Of a DNA stretch of 7,168 nt, positions 1-6,711 are shown one piece after another. The DNA lies in contig CANQXB010000047.1 in the NCBI GenBank assembly GCA_947627805.1, positions 1 to 7,168 of the forward strand, read 5' to 3'. This stretch comes from an uncultured Bacilli bacterium (GTDB lineage Bacteria > Bacillota_I > Bacilli_A > RF39 > UBA660). The stretch's first letter is position 1. The number at the start of each line of letters is the position of its first letter. A program made the translations under genes and the position numbers. The notes below the pieces were generated by a model. The model searched no databases and had not been told where the DNA came from. It worked only from the letters and a program-made list of their open reading frames with translations.

Positions 1-61
1 CCCCCCCCAGAGTCAAATTTTTTGAAAAATTTTTGTTAATTATTGTAAAATATAAAAATGC
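1..61. other. AT-rich intergenic edge with a C8 run
   Basis: No gene is visible. The window opens with eight consecutive C, striking in DNA this AT-rich, and the run may continue beyond the edge. It is followed by an A/T palindrome at 15-32 (AAATTTTT, TG, AAAAATTT) that could fold only with A-T pairs. I cannot assign a role to either. Confidence 0.4.
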
Positions 62-90
62 AAAAAAGAATGAAATTTTCTTTCACTCTT
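62..90 (-). terminator. Intrinsic terminator after dtd
   Basis: Read on the minus strand, AAGAGTGAAA (90-81) and TTTCATTCTT (75-66) form a 10-bp stem with one G-U pair around a 5-nt loop. A run of T follows directly (65-62). The stem begins 16 bp after the dtd stop codon, where the end of the comN-like/rel/dtd transcript is expected. Confidence 0.75.
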
Positions 91-106
91 ATTAAATACT
101 AAACAA

Positions 107-550
107 TTATTTATTTTTACTATCTATAATTATGGTAATTGGGCCATCATTAGTTATATTAATTTCCATTTCGGCTCCAAAGATACCAGTAACTGTTTTA
201 ATTTCTTTATTTAATTCTTCATTAAATAAATCATATAATTTGATGGCTTCCTCTCCATTTAAAGCTTTGATATAACTAGGGCGATTACCTTTTTTAGTAT
301 CAGCATATAAAGTAAATTGACTAATAGATAAAATATTACCACCAACATCTTTAATACTTTTATTCATAATACCATTTTCATCATCAAAGATTCTTAAATT
401 AATTATTTTTTTAACAATATAATTAATATCTTCAAGGGTATCTCCTTCTGTAAAACAAGAAAATATTACTAAACCTTTATCTATTTCATTATGAATTTTT
501 TTATTAATAATAACATTACTATATTTACTTCTTTGAATAACTACTTTCAT
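107..550 (-). CDS. dtd: D-aminoacyl-tRNA deacylase (DTD)
   Basis: This enzyme hydrolyses D-amino acids (and glycine mischarged on tRNA-Ala) from tRNA, recycling the tRNA and keeping D-residues out of proteins; it is a cytoplasmic homodimer. The 147 residues match the usual family length. Both hallmark motifs are present: SQFTLYAD at 77-84 and TNDGPIT at 133-139, which holds the Gly-Pro that enforces chirality. The N-terminus MKVVIQR is typical. The ATG overlaps the TGA stop of the upstream rel gene (ATGA, 547-550), and AAGGA lies 6 nt upstream inside rel, so translation is probably coupled. A rel-dtd order is common in Firmicutes. Nothing looks damaged. Confidence 0.95.
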   Translation of the reverse strand: MKVVIQRSKYSNVIINKKIHNEIDKGLVIFSCFTEGDTLEDINYIVKKIINLRIFDDENGIMNKSIKDVGGNILSISQFTLYADTKKGNRPSYIKALNGEEAIKLYDLFNEELNKEIKTVTGIFGAEMEINITNDGPITIIIDSKNK

Positions 551-2682
551 ACTTCATCCTTTACTTCGACATTTTTAAAACTTTCTAATTGTCTTTTAAA
601 ATGGTCTAAAGCTTCTTTATCTTTAACTTTAATTGTTAAATTACATAAAGTAGAGCCATTATCTAAATCTTTATTTTTAATTTCAATAATAGTTATTTTT
701 TCTTTGGCAGCTTCATTGACTAAATCTACTAAGAAAGAAGTATTATGAACATATAAAGAGATACTTGTAATATACATACTATCACTATTCATATTCCATT
801 CTACTGGAATAATTCGATCATCTTTATCAGTTATATTAGGACAATTCTTTTTATGAATACTTATACCTTCTCCTTTTGTAATAAAGCCAATAATATCATC
901 ACCTTTAACCGGCATACAACATTTTGCTAAAGAATACATAATATTGGTATTACCATCAATAATAACATCATTTTTAGACTCTATTACTTTTGGTTTACCA
1001 ATTCTCTCCATTAAAATATCTTCGACATTATGTTTATCTTCAGTTGTAAGAGAAATAATATAACCAGCCGTATATCTTAAAGATCCAATTTGTAAATATA
1101 ATTCATCTAAACTATCAATTTTTAAATCTTTAAATATTTTATTTAAATTTTCTTCATTTAAAACTTCACTTATACTTAATTTTTTCTTTCTAATTTCTTT
1201 TTCTAAAATATTTTTTCCTTTTTCAATATGTTCTTCTCTTTCTTTTTTACTAAAGAAAGCTTTGATTCTGGATTTAGCTTGGGTTGTTTTAACAATTGAT
1301 AACCAATCTTGATTGGGAGTCGCATTATTATTAGTAATTATTTTGACAATATCATTATTTTGTAAGTTATAAGATAGAGGCACAATATTATCATTAACAA
1401 TCGCACCGACAGTTGTATCTCCTACTTTTCCATGAATCCGGTAAGCAAAATCTAAGGGAGTGGCATCTTTTGGAAGTTCAATAACATCACCTTTTGGGGT
1501 AAAGACATAAATAAGTTCACTTAATAAATCACTTTGGACATTGGAAGCAAATGAGGAATCAGACTCTTCATTATTCGTTTCAATGATATTTCGAAACATC
1601 TCTAATTTTTGTTCCATTACGGCTTGAACTTTTTTCGTACCTTTTTCTTTATAAGACCAATGGGAAGCCATTCCTTTTTCAGCAATTTCATCCATTTCAT
1701 AAGTTCTTACTTGAACTTCATAAACCTCTCCATCAAGGCCAAAAACAGAAGTATGTAAACTTTGATACATATTGGCTTTAGGATTAGCTATATAATCTTT
1801 AAATCTTTTGGGAAGAGGTCTAAATTTAGAATGAATTAAACCAATAACGGTATAACAATCAGTTTCTTTTTTTACGAAGACTCTTAAAGCTAAAATATCA
1901 TAAATTTGGTCCCAACGTTTTCCATTATTAAGCTTATTATAAATACTATAAACACTTTTAACTCTTCCTTTTATTTCATGGTCAATTCCATTTTCAGTGA
2001 GTAAATGGGAAATACTTTCTTTCATTTCTTGTAAATTATCATCAAGTTCTAATTTAGTTTTATTTAATTTATCTAAAATATCTTGATAGACATCCGGTTT
2101 TAAATAACTAAGACAGATATCTTCTAATTCACTTTTAATAGAATTAATCCCTAAACGATGCGCAATAGGCACTAAAACAGTCATGGTTTCATTAGCTTTT
2201 TCTTTTTGTTTTTCTTCCTTTACCGCCCAGTTAGTACGCATATTATGAAGTCGATCAGCAAGTTTTATATATAAAACTCTTGGGTCTTCTGCCAGTCCCA
2301 CTAAAACTTTTCTTAAATAAATAGCTGAAGATTCTGTTTCATCCATTAATTCTAATTTATTAATTTTAGAAATACTATCGACAATAATAGCCACTTCACT
2401 CCCAAATTTTTCTTCAATTTCTTCTTTAGTCGCATTCTCGCCATTATTTAATACTTCATGTAACAAAGCGGCCATAATAGTGACATCATCAGCATTTAAG
2501 GAAGCTAAAATTTCAGCCACATGTAAAGGATGGGTAATAAAATCATCACCTGTTAATCTCTTTATTCCTTGATGTTCTTTTTGGGCATAAAGATAAGCTT
2601 CTTCAATTTTCTTTAAAGAACTTTCCGGAAAATAATTTAATTTTTCTTTTAATGTTTCAAAATCAATGTATGTATCTTTCAT
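547..2682 (-). CDS. relA: RelA/SpoT-type (p)ppGpp synthetase with degenerate hydrolase motif
   Basis: Long RSH enzyme (711 aa, near the usual 730-740) that makes (p)ppGpp from ATP and GDP/GTP when uncharged tRNA reaches the ribosome. Domains in order: HD hydrolase about 30-155, synthetase about 238-350, TGS about 389-450, helical about 460-550, zinc-finger region (C588, C589, H610, C614), and ACT about 635-711. The synthetase looks intact: GRVKSVYSIYNK from 239, D262, RFKD 293-296 (the RXKD type of bifunctional Rel), YQS 306-308 and EVQVRT from 322. In the HD domain R42, H51, H75, D143, N147 and T150 are kept. The HDxxED motif, however, reads H75-E76-V-L-N79-N80, losing both acidic residues assigned to hydrolysis. 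It is second in the operon, starting 4 nt after the comN-like gene and overlapping dtd. Confidence 0.95.
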   Translation of the reverse strand: MKDTYIDFETLKEKLNYFPESSLKKIEEAYLYAQKEHQGIKRLTGDDFITHPLHVAEILASLNADDVTIMAALLHEVLNNGENATKEEIEEKFGSEVAIIVDSISKINKLELMDETESSAIYLRKVLVGLAEDPRVLYIKLADRLHNMRTNWAVKEEKQKEKANETMTVLVPIAHRLGINSIKSELEDICLSYLKPDVYQDILDKLNKTKLELDDNLQEMKESISHLLTENGIDHEIKGRVKSVYSIYNKLNNGKRWDQIYDILALRVFVKKETDCYTVIGLIHSKFRPLPKRFKDYIANPKANMYQSLHTSVFGLDGEVYEVQVRTYEMDEIAEKGMASHWSYKEKGTKKVQAVMEQKLEMFRNIIETNNEESDSSFASNVQSDLLSELIYVFTPKGDVIELPKDATPLDFAYRIHGKVGDTTVGAIVNDNIVPLSYNLQNNDIVKIITNNNATPNQDWLSIVKTTQAKSRIKAFFSKKEREEHIEKGKNILEKEIRKKKLSISEVLNEENLNKIFKDLKIDSLDELYLQIGSLRYTAGYIISLTTEDKHNVEDILMERIGKPKVIESKNDVIIDGNTNIMYSLAKCCMPVKGDDIIGFITKGEGISIHKKNCPNITDKDDRIIPVEWNMNSDSMYITSISLYVHNTSFLVDLVNEAAKEKITIIEIKNKDLDNGSTLCNLTIKVKDKEALDHFKRQLESFKNVEVKDEV

Positions 2683-2686
2683 TTAT

Positions 2687-2947
2687 TTATAACTCCTCAT
2701 AATTATATTTATTTTTTAAAAATAGCGATATTTTATAAGCATCAACATTTAAAATATCATCAACTAATTCATATATACGTAAATCTTTCCTTGATTGCCA
2801 TTTACATTTTAAGCAGTAGGCCCAAATATCATTAGCTTCCACTTTTAATTTCTCTTTAGCAAGTTCCTCACACTTAACTTTTAAAGCAGGTAAAAGACGA
2901 TTATATAGCTCGGTTAATGAATTAAATTTTTCTTCTGTTTGCGCCAT
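2687..2947 (-). CDS. ComN-like post-transcriptional regulator family protein
   Basis: Small 86-residue, mostly helical, charged soluble protein without signal peptide or membrane segment. The core IWAYCLKCKW at 41-50 followed by LRIYELVDDILNV at 56-68 resembles the Bacillus ComN (YrzD) family, in which an 'xWxYLxxKKW...LxxLVxDIL' pattern recurs. B. subtilis ComN affects comE operon mRNA. From memory, comN also lies near spoVB and relA in Bacillus, which fits the neighbours here. Cysteines 26, 45 and 48 (the last two as CxxC) are unusual, but nothing shows metal binding. The start is supported by GGAG at 2961-2958, 10 nt upstream. It is the first gene of the operon, and the rel ribosome site lies inside its 3' end. 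The family call rests on pattern memory only. Confidence 0.6.
   Translation of the reverse strand: MAQTEEKFNSLTELYNRLLPALKVKCEELAKEKLKVEANDIWAYCLKCKWQSRKDLRIYELVDDILNVDAYKISLFLKNKYNYEEL
2693..2697 (-). promoter_or_regulatory. Ribosome binding site of the rel gene, inside the upstream gene
   Basis: AGGAG on the minus strand lies 10 nt before the rel ATG (2682-2680) and within the last codons of the comN-like gene. This suggests translational coupling and supports the chosen rel start. Confidence 0.65.
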
Positions 2948-3010
2948 AAAAAATCAACTCCATTCATAATATTATTATATAATATTTTATTTTGCATTTA
3001 AAGGTGATTT
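2948..3010. promoter_or_regulatory. Divergent promoter region (comN-like operon / spoVB-like gene)
   Basis: This 63-bp gap separates two divergent start codons. The palindrome ATTATATAAT at 2974-2983 gives a perfect TATAAT -10 hexamer on both strands (2978-2983 plus; 2979-2974 minus), so two overlapping, competing promoters are plausible. I see no good -35 element on either strand. Ribosome sites are clear: GGAG at 2961-2958 for the minus gene and AAGGTGA at 3001-3007 for the plus gene. There is no room for a riboswitch or long leader. Confidence 0.4.
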
Positions 3011-4339
3011 ATGAAAAGGACTAATCTATTTGTCAAAACTACAATTATTTTAATCCTCGGAGGCATTATTACCAAAATATTAGGATTTATCAATCGTATA
3101 ATCTTTACTAGAATTGTGGGAGCCGAAGTCATGGGATTATATTCTTTAGTCATGCCCACTTATTCTTTATTAATTACAATTGCCACCCTTGCACTACCTA
3201 CAACTATTTCTAAATTAGTTGCCGAAAATAAACATAATAATTTAAAAATTATTACCACTTCCACTATTTTTATTATGCTTATTAATTTTATTGTCGTTTT
3301 ATTTATGATTATCTCAGCCAAGTTTATGGCTCTTAATCTTCTTCATGAAGAAAGATGCTATTTACTTATTATTGCCATGAGTTTAACTTTTCCCATCATT
3401 TCCATTTCTTCAATTATTAAAGGTTATTTTTATGGTAAACAAAATATGCTTCCTAATGTTATTTCCAATATTATTGAACAAATTGTTAGAGGTATTTTAA
3501 TTTATTTAATTGTTCCTATTCTTATTAAAAAAAGTATTATTTTAGCTTCTTGTAGTTTATTTTTCTTTTCTTTTGTGGAAGAATTTGTTTCTATTATCGT
3601 TAATTTGGCTTTTATTCCTAAAAATATTCAAATTAAAAGAGAAAATTTAGTTTTTGATAAATATACTTTAAAAAATATTTTAAGTATTTCTCTTCCGACA
3701 GTATCTTCAAGAATTATTGGCAATATTGGTTATTTTTTTGAACCTATTATTTTAAAAAATTTTTTAATTTTAAATGGTTATTCTAATAAATATATTCTCG
3801 TTGAATATGGAGCTTATAATGCTTATACCATTCCTATTTTAACGGTCCCTTCTTTTTTTATTACGGCCATCTCCGCGGCTTTAATTCCCGAAATTAGTAA
3901 ACATTTTCTTACTAAAAATATTAAACTTTTAAAAAAGCGCTTAAAAGAAAGCTTATTCTTTGCTCTTTTAATTGGTCTTATTTATTCCGGAATTCTTACC
4001 TTTGGAGCTAAATTTATTTTAACAACTTTATATAAAACAAGTTTAGGTCTTAATTATATTAAAATCTTAATTCCCATATTTCCTTTATTTTATTTAGAAA
4101 ATGTTTTAATGAGTTTTTTACAAGCCATTAATAAAGCCCATATTACAATGAAAATTACGATTATTGGTGTCATTATTAAAACCTTATCTTTAATTTTATT
4201 TTCTTATTTTCATATAGGAATGTATACTTTAGTCATTTCCGAAATAATTAATATTTTCTTAGTGGTTTTCTTAAATATTTATTATGTTCATAAATTCTTT
4301 AAAAATTATAAATACCAAAGTCTTTCCCCATCTTTATAA
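3011..4339 (+). CDS. SpoVB/MurJ-like lipid-linked oligosaccharide flippase
   Basis: Polytopic membrane protein (442 aa) of the MOP superfamily, which moves lipid-linked cell-wall or polysaccharide precursors across the membrane. The N-terminus GGIITKILGFINRI (17-30) followed by VGAEVMGLYSLVMP (36-49) and LALPTTISKLVAE (60-72) is the characteristic SpoVB signature. About twelve hydrophobic segments can be seen, roughly 8-30, 42-66, 82-104, 117-140, 148-170, 176-200, 222-245, 268-292, 313-340, 350-370, 380-400 and 402-426. It is shorter than B. subtilis SpoVB (about 518 aa). It sits next to a comN-like gene and rel, as I recall for spoVB in Bacillus. No sporulation gene is in the window, so peptidoglycan or polysaccharide precursor flipping is as likely as a spore-cortex role. 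Its last 34 bp overlap mnmA tail to tail. Confidence 0.85.
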   Translation: MKRTNLFVKTTIILILGGIITKILGFINRIIFTRIVGAEVMGLYSLVMPTYSLLITIATLALPTTISKLVAENKHNNLKIITTSTIFIMLINFIVVLFMIISAKFMALNLLHEERCYLLIIAMSLTFPIISISSIIKGYFYGKQNMLPNVISNIIEQIVRGILIYLIVPILIKKSIILASCSLFFFSFVEEFVSIIVNLAFIPKNIQIKRENLVFDKYTLKNILSISLPTVSSRIIGNIGYFFEPIILKNFLILNGYSNKYILVEYGAYNAYTIPILTVPSFFITAISAALIPEISKHFLTKNIKLLKKRLKESLFFALLIGLIYSGILTFGAKFILTTLYKTSLGLNYIKILIPIFPLFYLENVLMSFLQAINKAHITMKITIIGVIIKTLSLILFSYFHIGMYTLVISEIINIFLVVFLNIYYVHKFFKNYKYQSLSPSL

Positions 4340-5403
4340 ACACAATCAATGAATCCACAACCTAAGCATTCTTCTCCTAAATATAAAACACAGGCTTGAC
4401 CAGGAGTAACCGCTTTGGCTTTCCCATTATATTTAACCATAATTTTATTATCTTCTAAATATTCAAGTTCCACCGGAACATCTTCCCCACGATACCGAAA
4501 TTTAGCCGTACAAAAAGTCGGATGAACACTACTAATGAAATTCACATTACTAATTAAACAAGCATCGCTATATAAATATTCTGGATCACCAATCGTAACA
4601 TATAAAATATTATTTTTAACATCTTTACCACAGACAAAGTGTCTTTCAGTATTTCCCGATAATCCCACATTTTTTCTTTGCCCAATTGTATAATTCATTA
4701 AACCATGATGTTCGCCAATTACTTCTTTAGTAGAAACATCTATAATTGGTCCTTTATTTTCTTTTAAATAATTTTGAATAAATTTTTGAAAATTTCTTTC
4801 GCCAATAAAACAAATACCCGTTGAATCTTTTTTATGAGAAACAGGAATTTGGGCTTCTTCCGCTATTTTTCTTACTTCTGCTTTAGTATAACTCCCAATT
4901 GGAAATAAAACGTTTTTAAAACCCTCTAGAGGAACATCCGCCAAAAAATAAGTTTGGTCTTTATTTAAATCAACTGCTCTTAAAAGTTTGCCAGCTTCTA
5001 TTCTTGCATAATGTCCTGTGGCTACATAATCAGCTCCTAATTTTAAAGCTTCTTTTTTAAATAAATCAAATTTAATAAATTTATTACATAACATATCCGG
5101 ATTAGGAGTTCGTCCTTTTTTAAGTTCCTCTAAAAAATATTTAAAAACATAATCCCAATATTCTTTAATAAAATCTACTCGATGTAAAGGAATATCTAAA
5201 TGCTTACAAACTTCTAAAGCATCATTATAATCTCTTTCTTGAGGACAAATTATATCATCATTTTGAAAGTCTTCACCATTAATTGTACTGTCCCAATTAC
5301 GCATAAAAAGAGCTATAACATTATAACCTTCTTTTTTTAAAAGATAAGCCGCGACGGCACTATCGACTCCTCCCGACATTCCTACAACTACAGTTTCCTT
5401 CAT
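4306..5403 (-). CDS. mnmA: tRNA-uridine 2-sulfurtransferase MnmA
   Basis: MnmA adenylates and thiolates U34 of tRNA-Glu, -Gln and -Lys, giving the s2U34 needed for accurate decoding; sulfur arrives from a cysteine desulfurase relay. The 365 residues match the family. The PP-loop SGGVDS is at 10-15. NPDMLCNKFIKF carries catalytic Cys106 and STGICFIGERNF carries Cys198, the expected pair. DYVATGHYARI (125-135), KDQTYFLA (148-155) and GLMNYTIGQRKNVGL (234-248) are all present, with a C-terminal beta-barrel region after about 280. The ATG has a strong AAGGAGG site 8 nt upstream (5418-5412). It follows holA by 52 bp, with its own likely promoter in that gap. The 3' end overlaps the convergent flippase gene by 34 bp. 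Confidence 0.96.
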   Translation of the reverse strand: MKETVVVGMSGGVDSAVAAYLLKKEGYNVIALFMRNWDSTINGEDFQNDDIICPQERDYNDALEVCKHLDIPLHRVDFIKEYWDYVFKYFLEELKKGRTPNPDMLCNKFIKFDLFKKEALKLGADYVATGHYARIEAGKLLRAVDLNKDQTYFLADVPLEGFKNVLFPIGSYTKAEVRKIAEEAQIPVSHKKDSTGICFIGERNFQKFIQNYLKENKGPIIDVSTKEVIGEHHGLMNYTIGQRKNVGLSGNTERHFVCGKDVKNNILYVTIGDPEYLYSDACLISNVNFISSVHPTFCTAKFRYRGEDVPVELEYLEDNKIMVKYNGKAKAVTPGQACVLYLGEECLGCGFIDCVYKDGERLWYL

Positions 5404-5411
5404 TAGACTTC

Positions 5412-5441
5412 CCTCCTTTTTAATTCTTCTCTATTTTAGCA
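5412..5441 (-). promoter_or_regulatory. mnmA extended -10 promoter and strong ribosome site
   Basis: Between the holA stop and the mnmA start the minus strand has TGCTAAAAT (5441-5433), an extended -10 element, without a convincing -35. Transcription would begin near 5426, leaving a leader of about 22 nt that carries AAGGAGG at 5418-5412. mnmA could therefore be transcribed independently of holA. No terminator is visible between the two, so read-through from holA is also possible. Confidence 0.4.
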
Positions 5442-5455
5442 TATATTTTTAATTT

Positions 5456-6406
5456 TTAAAGACATAAATCTAAAATATAATTAATTAAGATTGTATCTTT
5501 ATTTATTTTGCCACTTTTATAACCATAATCTAATTTACCTAATTTAACTATTTCTTCTTCAATTTCTTTCTTTCGATACATTCTTAGATTATTTTCCACT
5601 TTTTGCATTTGCCAATCAGCTAATTTTAATTCTTTTAAAATATTACTATAACTATACTTTTCTTCTTGATAAATTATTGTTTGAAGCATTAATCTAAATT
5701 CGCGATATAAAAGAGCAATTATAACACTTGGTTCAACTTTAAATATTTTGGCTTCATTTAAATATAATAAAGAATTACTTAAATCTTGCGATATTATACT
5801 ATCAACTAATTTAAAATTATTTTCACTAATTGTTTTTGCTACTAAATGCGTTACATCTTCATAATTTATTATTCCTGGTTTACTATAATAAAGCATAATT
5901 TTCTTAAGTTCATTAATAGCTAAATCAAATGAACCATTAGAATTATTAATTATATACCATAAAGTATTATCATCAATTTGATATTTATTTTCTGTAACAA
6001 TCTTTTTAAGTTCATTTTTTATTTCAGTTTTACTAATACTTGCATAAATAAATAAATGATTATTTTGTTTTAATAAATTAACTATTTTCTTTTTATTATC
6101 TACTTTTCCATTTAGAAGAAATATTATTCTTGTATGGGGATTTTCATGTTCTAAATACTTAAGTAATTTTTCACTATCTTCTTTATTTTTATTCGTATCT
6201 TTACTCGTACTAAATAAATTAGCATTCTTTACAATTAAACATTTATCATCATTAAACATCGAAAAATAACTAGCTTCCTCTAATACTTCATCCATACTAT
6301 TTTCTTGTAAATTAAAAGTTATAGTATTGTCCATACCATTTTTAAGTTCTTTTAACTTCTCATTCATAAAATAAATTGTTTCACTAGCAATTAAATAAGT
6401 ATTCAT
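5456..6406 (-). CDS. holA: DNA polymerase III delta subunit (clamp loader)
   Basis: The delta subunit opens the sliding clamp within the clamp-loader complex so that DnaN can be loaded at primed sites. The 316 residues are slightly short of the usual 330-345. The N-terminal MNTYLIASETIYFMNEKLKEL pattern (starting MNTYLIASET) matches HolA, followed by a degenerate AAA+ fold with RIIFLLNGKVDNKKKIVNLL (about 93-112), a helical middle with GSFDLAINELKKI (about 157-169), and the C-terminal collar helices with ALLYREFRLML (about 231-241). Its conserved N-terminus places the start at this ATG. No good Shine-Dalgarno precedes the ATG, in contrast to mnmA and rel. It is transcribed toward mnmA. Confidence 0.9.
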   Translation of the reverse strand: MNTYLIASETIYFMNEKLKELKNGMDNTITFNLQENSMDEVLEEASYFSMFNDDKCLIVKNANLFSTSKDTNKNKEDSEKLLKYLEHENPHTRIIFLLNGKVDNKKKIVNLLKQNNHLFIYASISKTEIKNELKKIVTENKYQIDDNTLWYIINNSNGSFDLAINELKKIMLYYSKPGIINYEDVTHLVAKTISENNFKLVDSIISQDLSNSLLYLNEAKIFKVEPSVIIALLYREFRLMLQTIIYQEEKYSYSNILKELKLADWQMQKVENNLRMYRKKEIEEEIVKLGKLDYGYKSGKINKDTILINYILDLCL

Positions 6407-6424
6407 ATATTTATTATCTCACAA

Positions 6425-6430
6425 ATTATA
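6425..6430 (-). promoter_or_regulatory. Candidate holA -10 element
   Basis: Perfect TATAAT on the minus strand, 18 nt upstream of the holA ATG. No matching -35 is seen at 16-18 bp. If used, transcription would start about 12 nt before the ATG and leave a near-leaderless mRNA with only a weak GAGA (6420-6417). In such AT-rich DNA a chance match is possible. Confidence 0.35.
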
Positions 6431-6465
6431 AAAAGTACCAATATTTATTTTATATTTATATAAAT

Positions 6466-6490
6466 AAAAACTAGAATAAATAATTCTAGT
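6466..6490 (-). terminator. Hairpin plus T-run, likely terminator of the rightmost gene
   Basis: On the minus strand a perfect 8-bp stem, ACTAGAAT (6490-6483) with ATTCTAGT (6477-6470), encloses a 5-nt loop and is followed by TTTT and then ATTTA. It lies about 220 bp beyond the stop codon of the rightmost gene and before the holA promoter, so it would insulate holA. The stem is short and AT-rich but normal for this genome. Confidence 0.55.
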
Positions 6491-6639
6491 ACTTTTATTA
6501 TTCCCTTTTAACAGATGGGGTCTCTTCTTTTATTATTTCCTTTTAACGGATGGAGTTTCCTCTTTAATTATTCCCTTTTAATGGATGGGGTTTCCTCTTT
6601 AATTATTCCCTTTTAATGGATGGGGTTTCCGCTTTTAAA
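6491..6639. repeat. Four tandem 35-bp repeats
   Basis: Copies begin at 6500, 6535, 6570 and 6605 with an exact 35-bp period and no spacers; a partial extra tail covers 6491-6499. The core reads ATTCCCTTTTAATGGATGGG and continues with a GTTTCC-CTTTAATT-like end. Against copy 3, copies 1, 2 and 4 differ at about 5, 3 and 4 positions (hand count). The period is not a multiple of three and stops occur in the frames examined, so it is not protein-coding. It lies between the rightmost gene and its likely terminator, so it may be transcribed as 3' UTR. Function unknown. Confidence 0.9.
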
Positions 6640-6641
6640 TA

Positions 6642-6661
6642 TGAATTAATTGCTTAATTCA
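6642..6661. repeat. 8-bp inverted repeat with 4-nt loop
   Basis: TGAATTAA and TTAATTCA are perfect complements separated by TTGC (GCAA on the minus strand). It lies about 50 bp past the stop of the rightmost gene. No good T-run follows on the minus strand, so it is a poor terminator by itself. It could be an mRNA 3' structure or a DNA cruciform. The rest of 6640-6711 is AT-rich with no gene. Confidence 0.5.
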
Positions 6662-6711
6662 ATTATTATTTTATCTAATTTATTATATAATGTCAATTAC
6701 AATAAAGTTTA

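Noticed and set aside
15..34. A/T palindrome as a terminator for a gene to the left
   Set aside because: Only A-T pairs, a loop of two bases unless the stem is shortened, and no visible gene ending before it; support is too thin.
58..102. Possible 14-aa plus-strand leader peptide beginning MQKRMKF
   Set aside because: It runs through the dtd terminator hairpin, has no ribosome site, and no plus-strand gene follows.
547..549. TGA read as Trp (mycoplasma code)
   Set aside because: TGA cleanly ends the rel gene in an ATGA overlap with dtd, and Trp positions checked in conserved motifs are TGG.
491..748. An 85-codon open frame on the plus strand
   Set aside because: It lies antisense to the well-supported dtd and rel genes, its product is a Ser/Leu/Phe-rich low-complexity chain, and no ribosome site precedes it; it is a shadow frame.
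6491..6639. CRISPR array
   Set aside because: The 35-bp units follow each other directly with no unique spacers, and no cas gene is in the window.
6500..6660. Short plus-strand peptides starting in the repeats (ATGGATGGG...)
   Set aside because: They are only 11-13 codons, have no ribosome site, and end within or just past the repeat; the 35-bp period would shift frame between copies.
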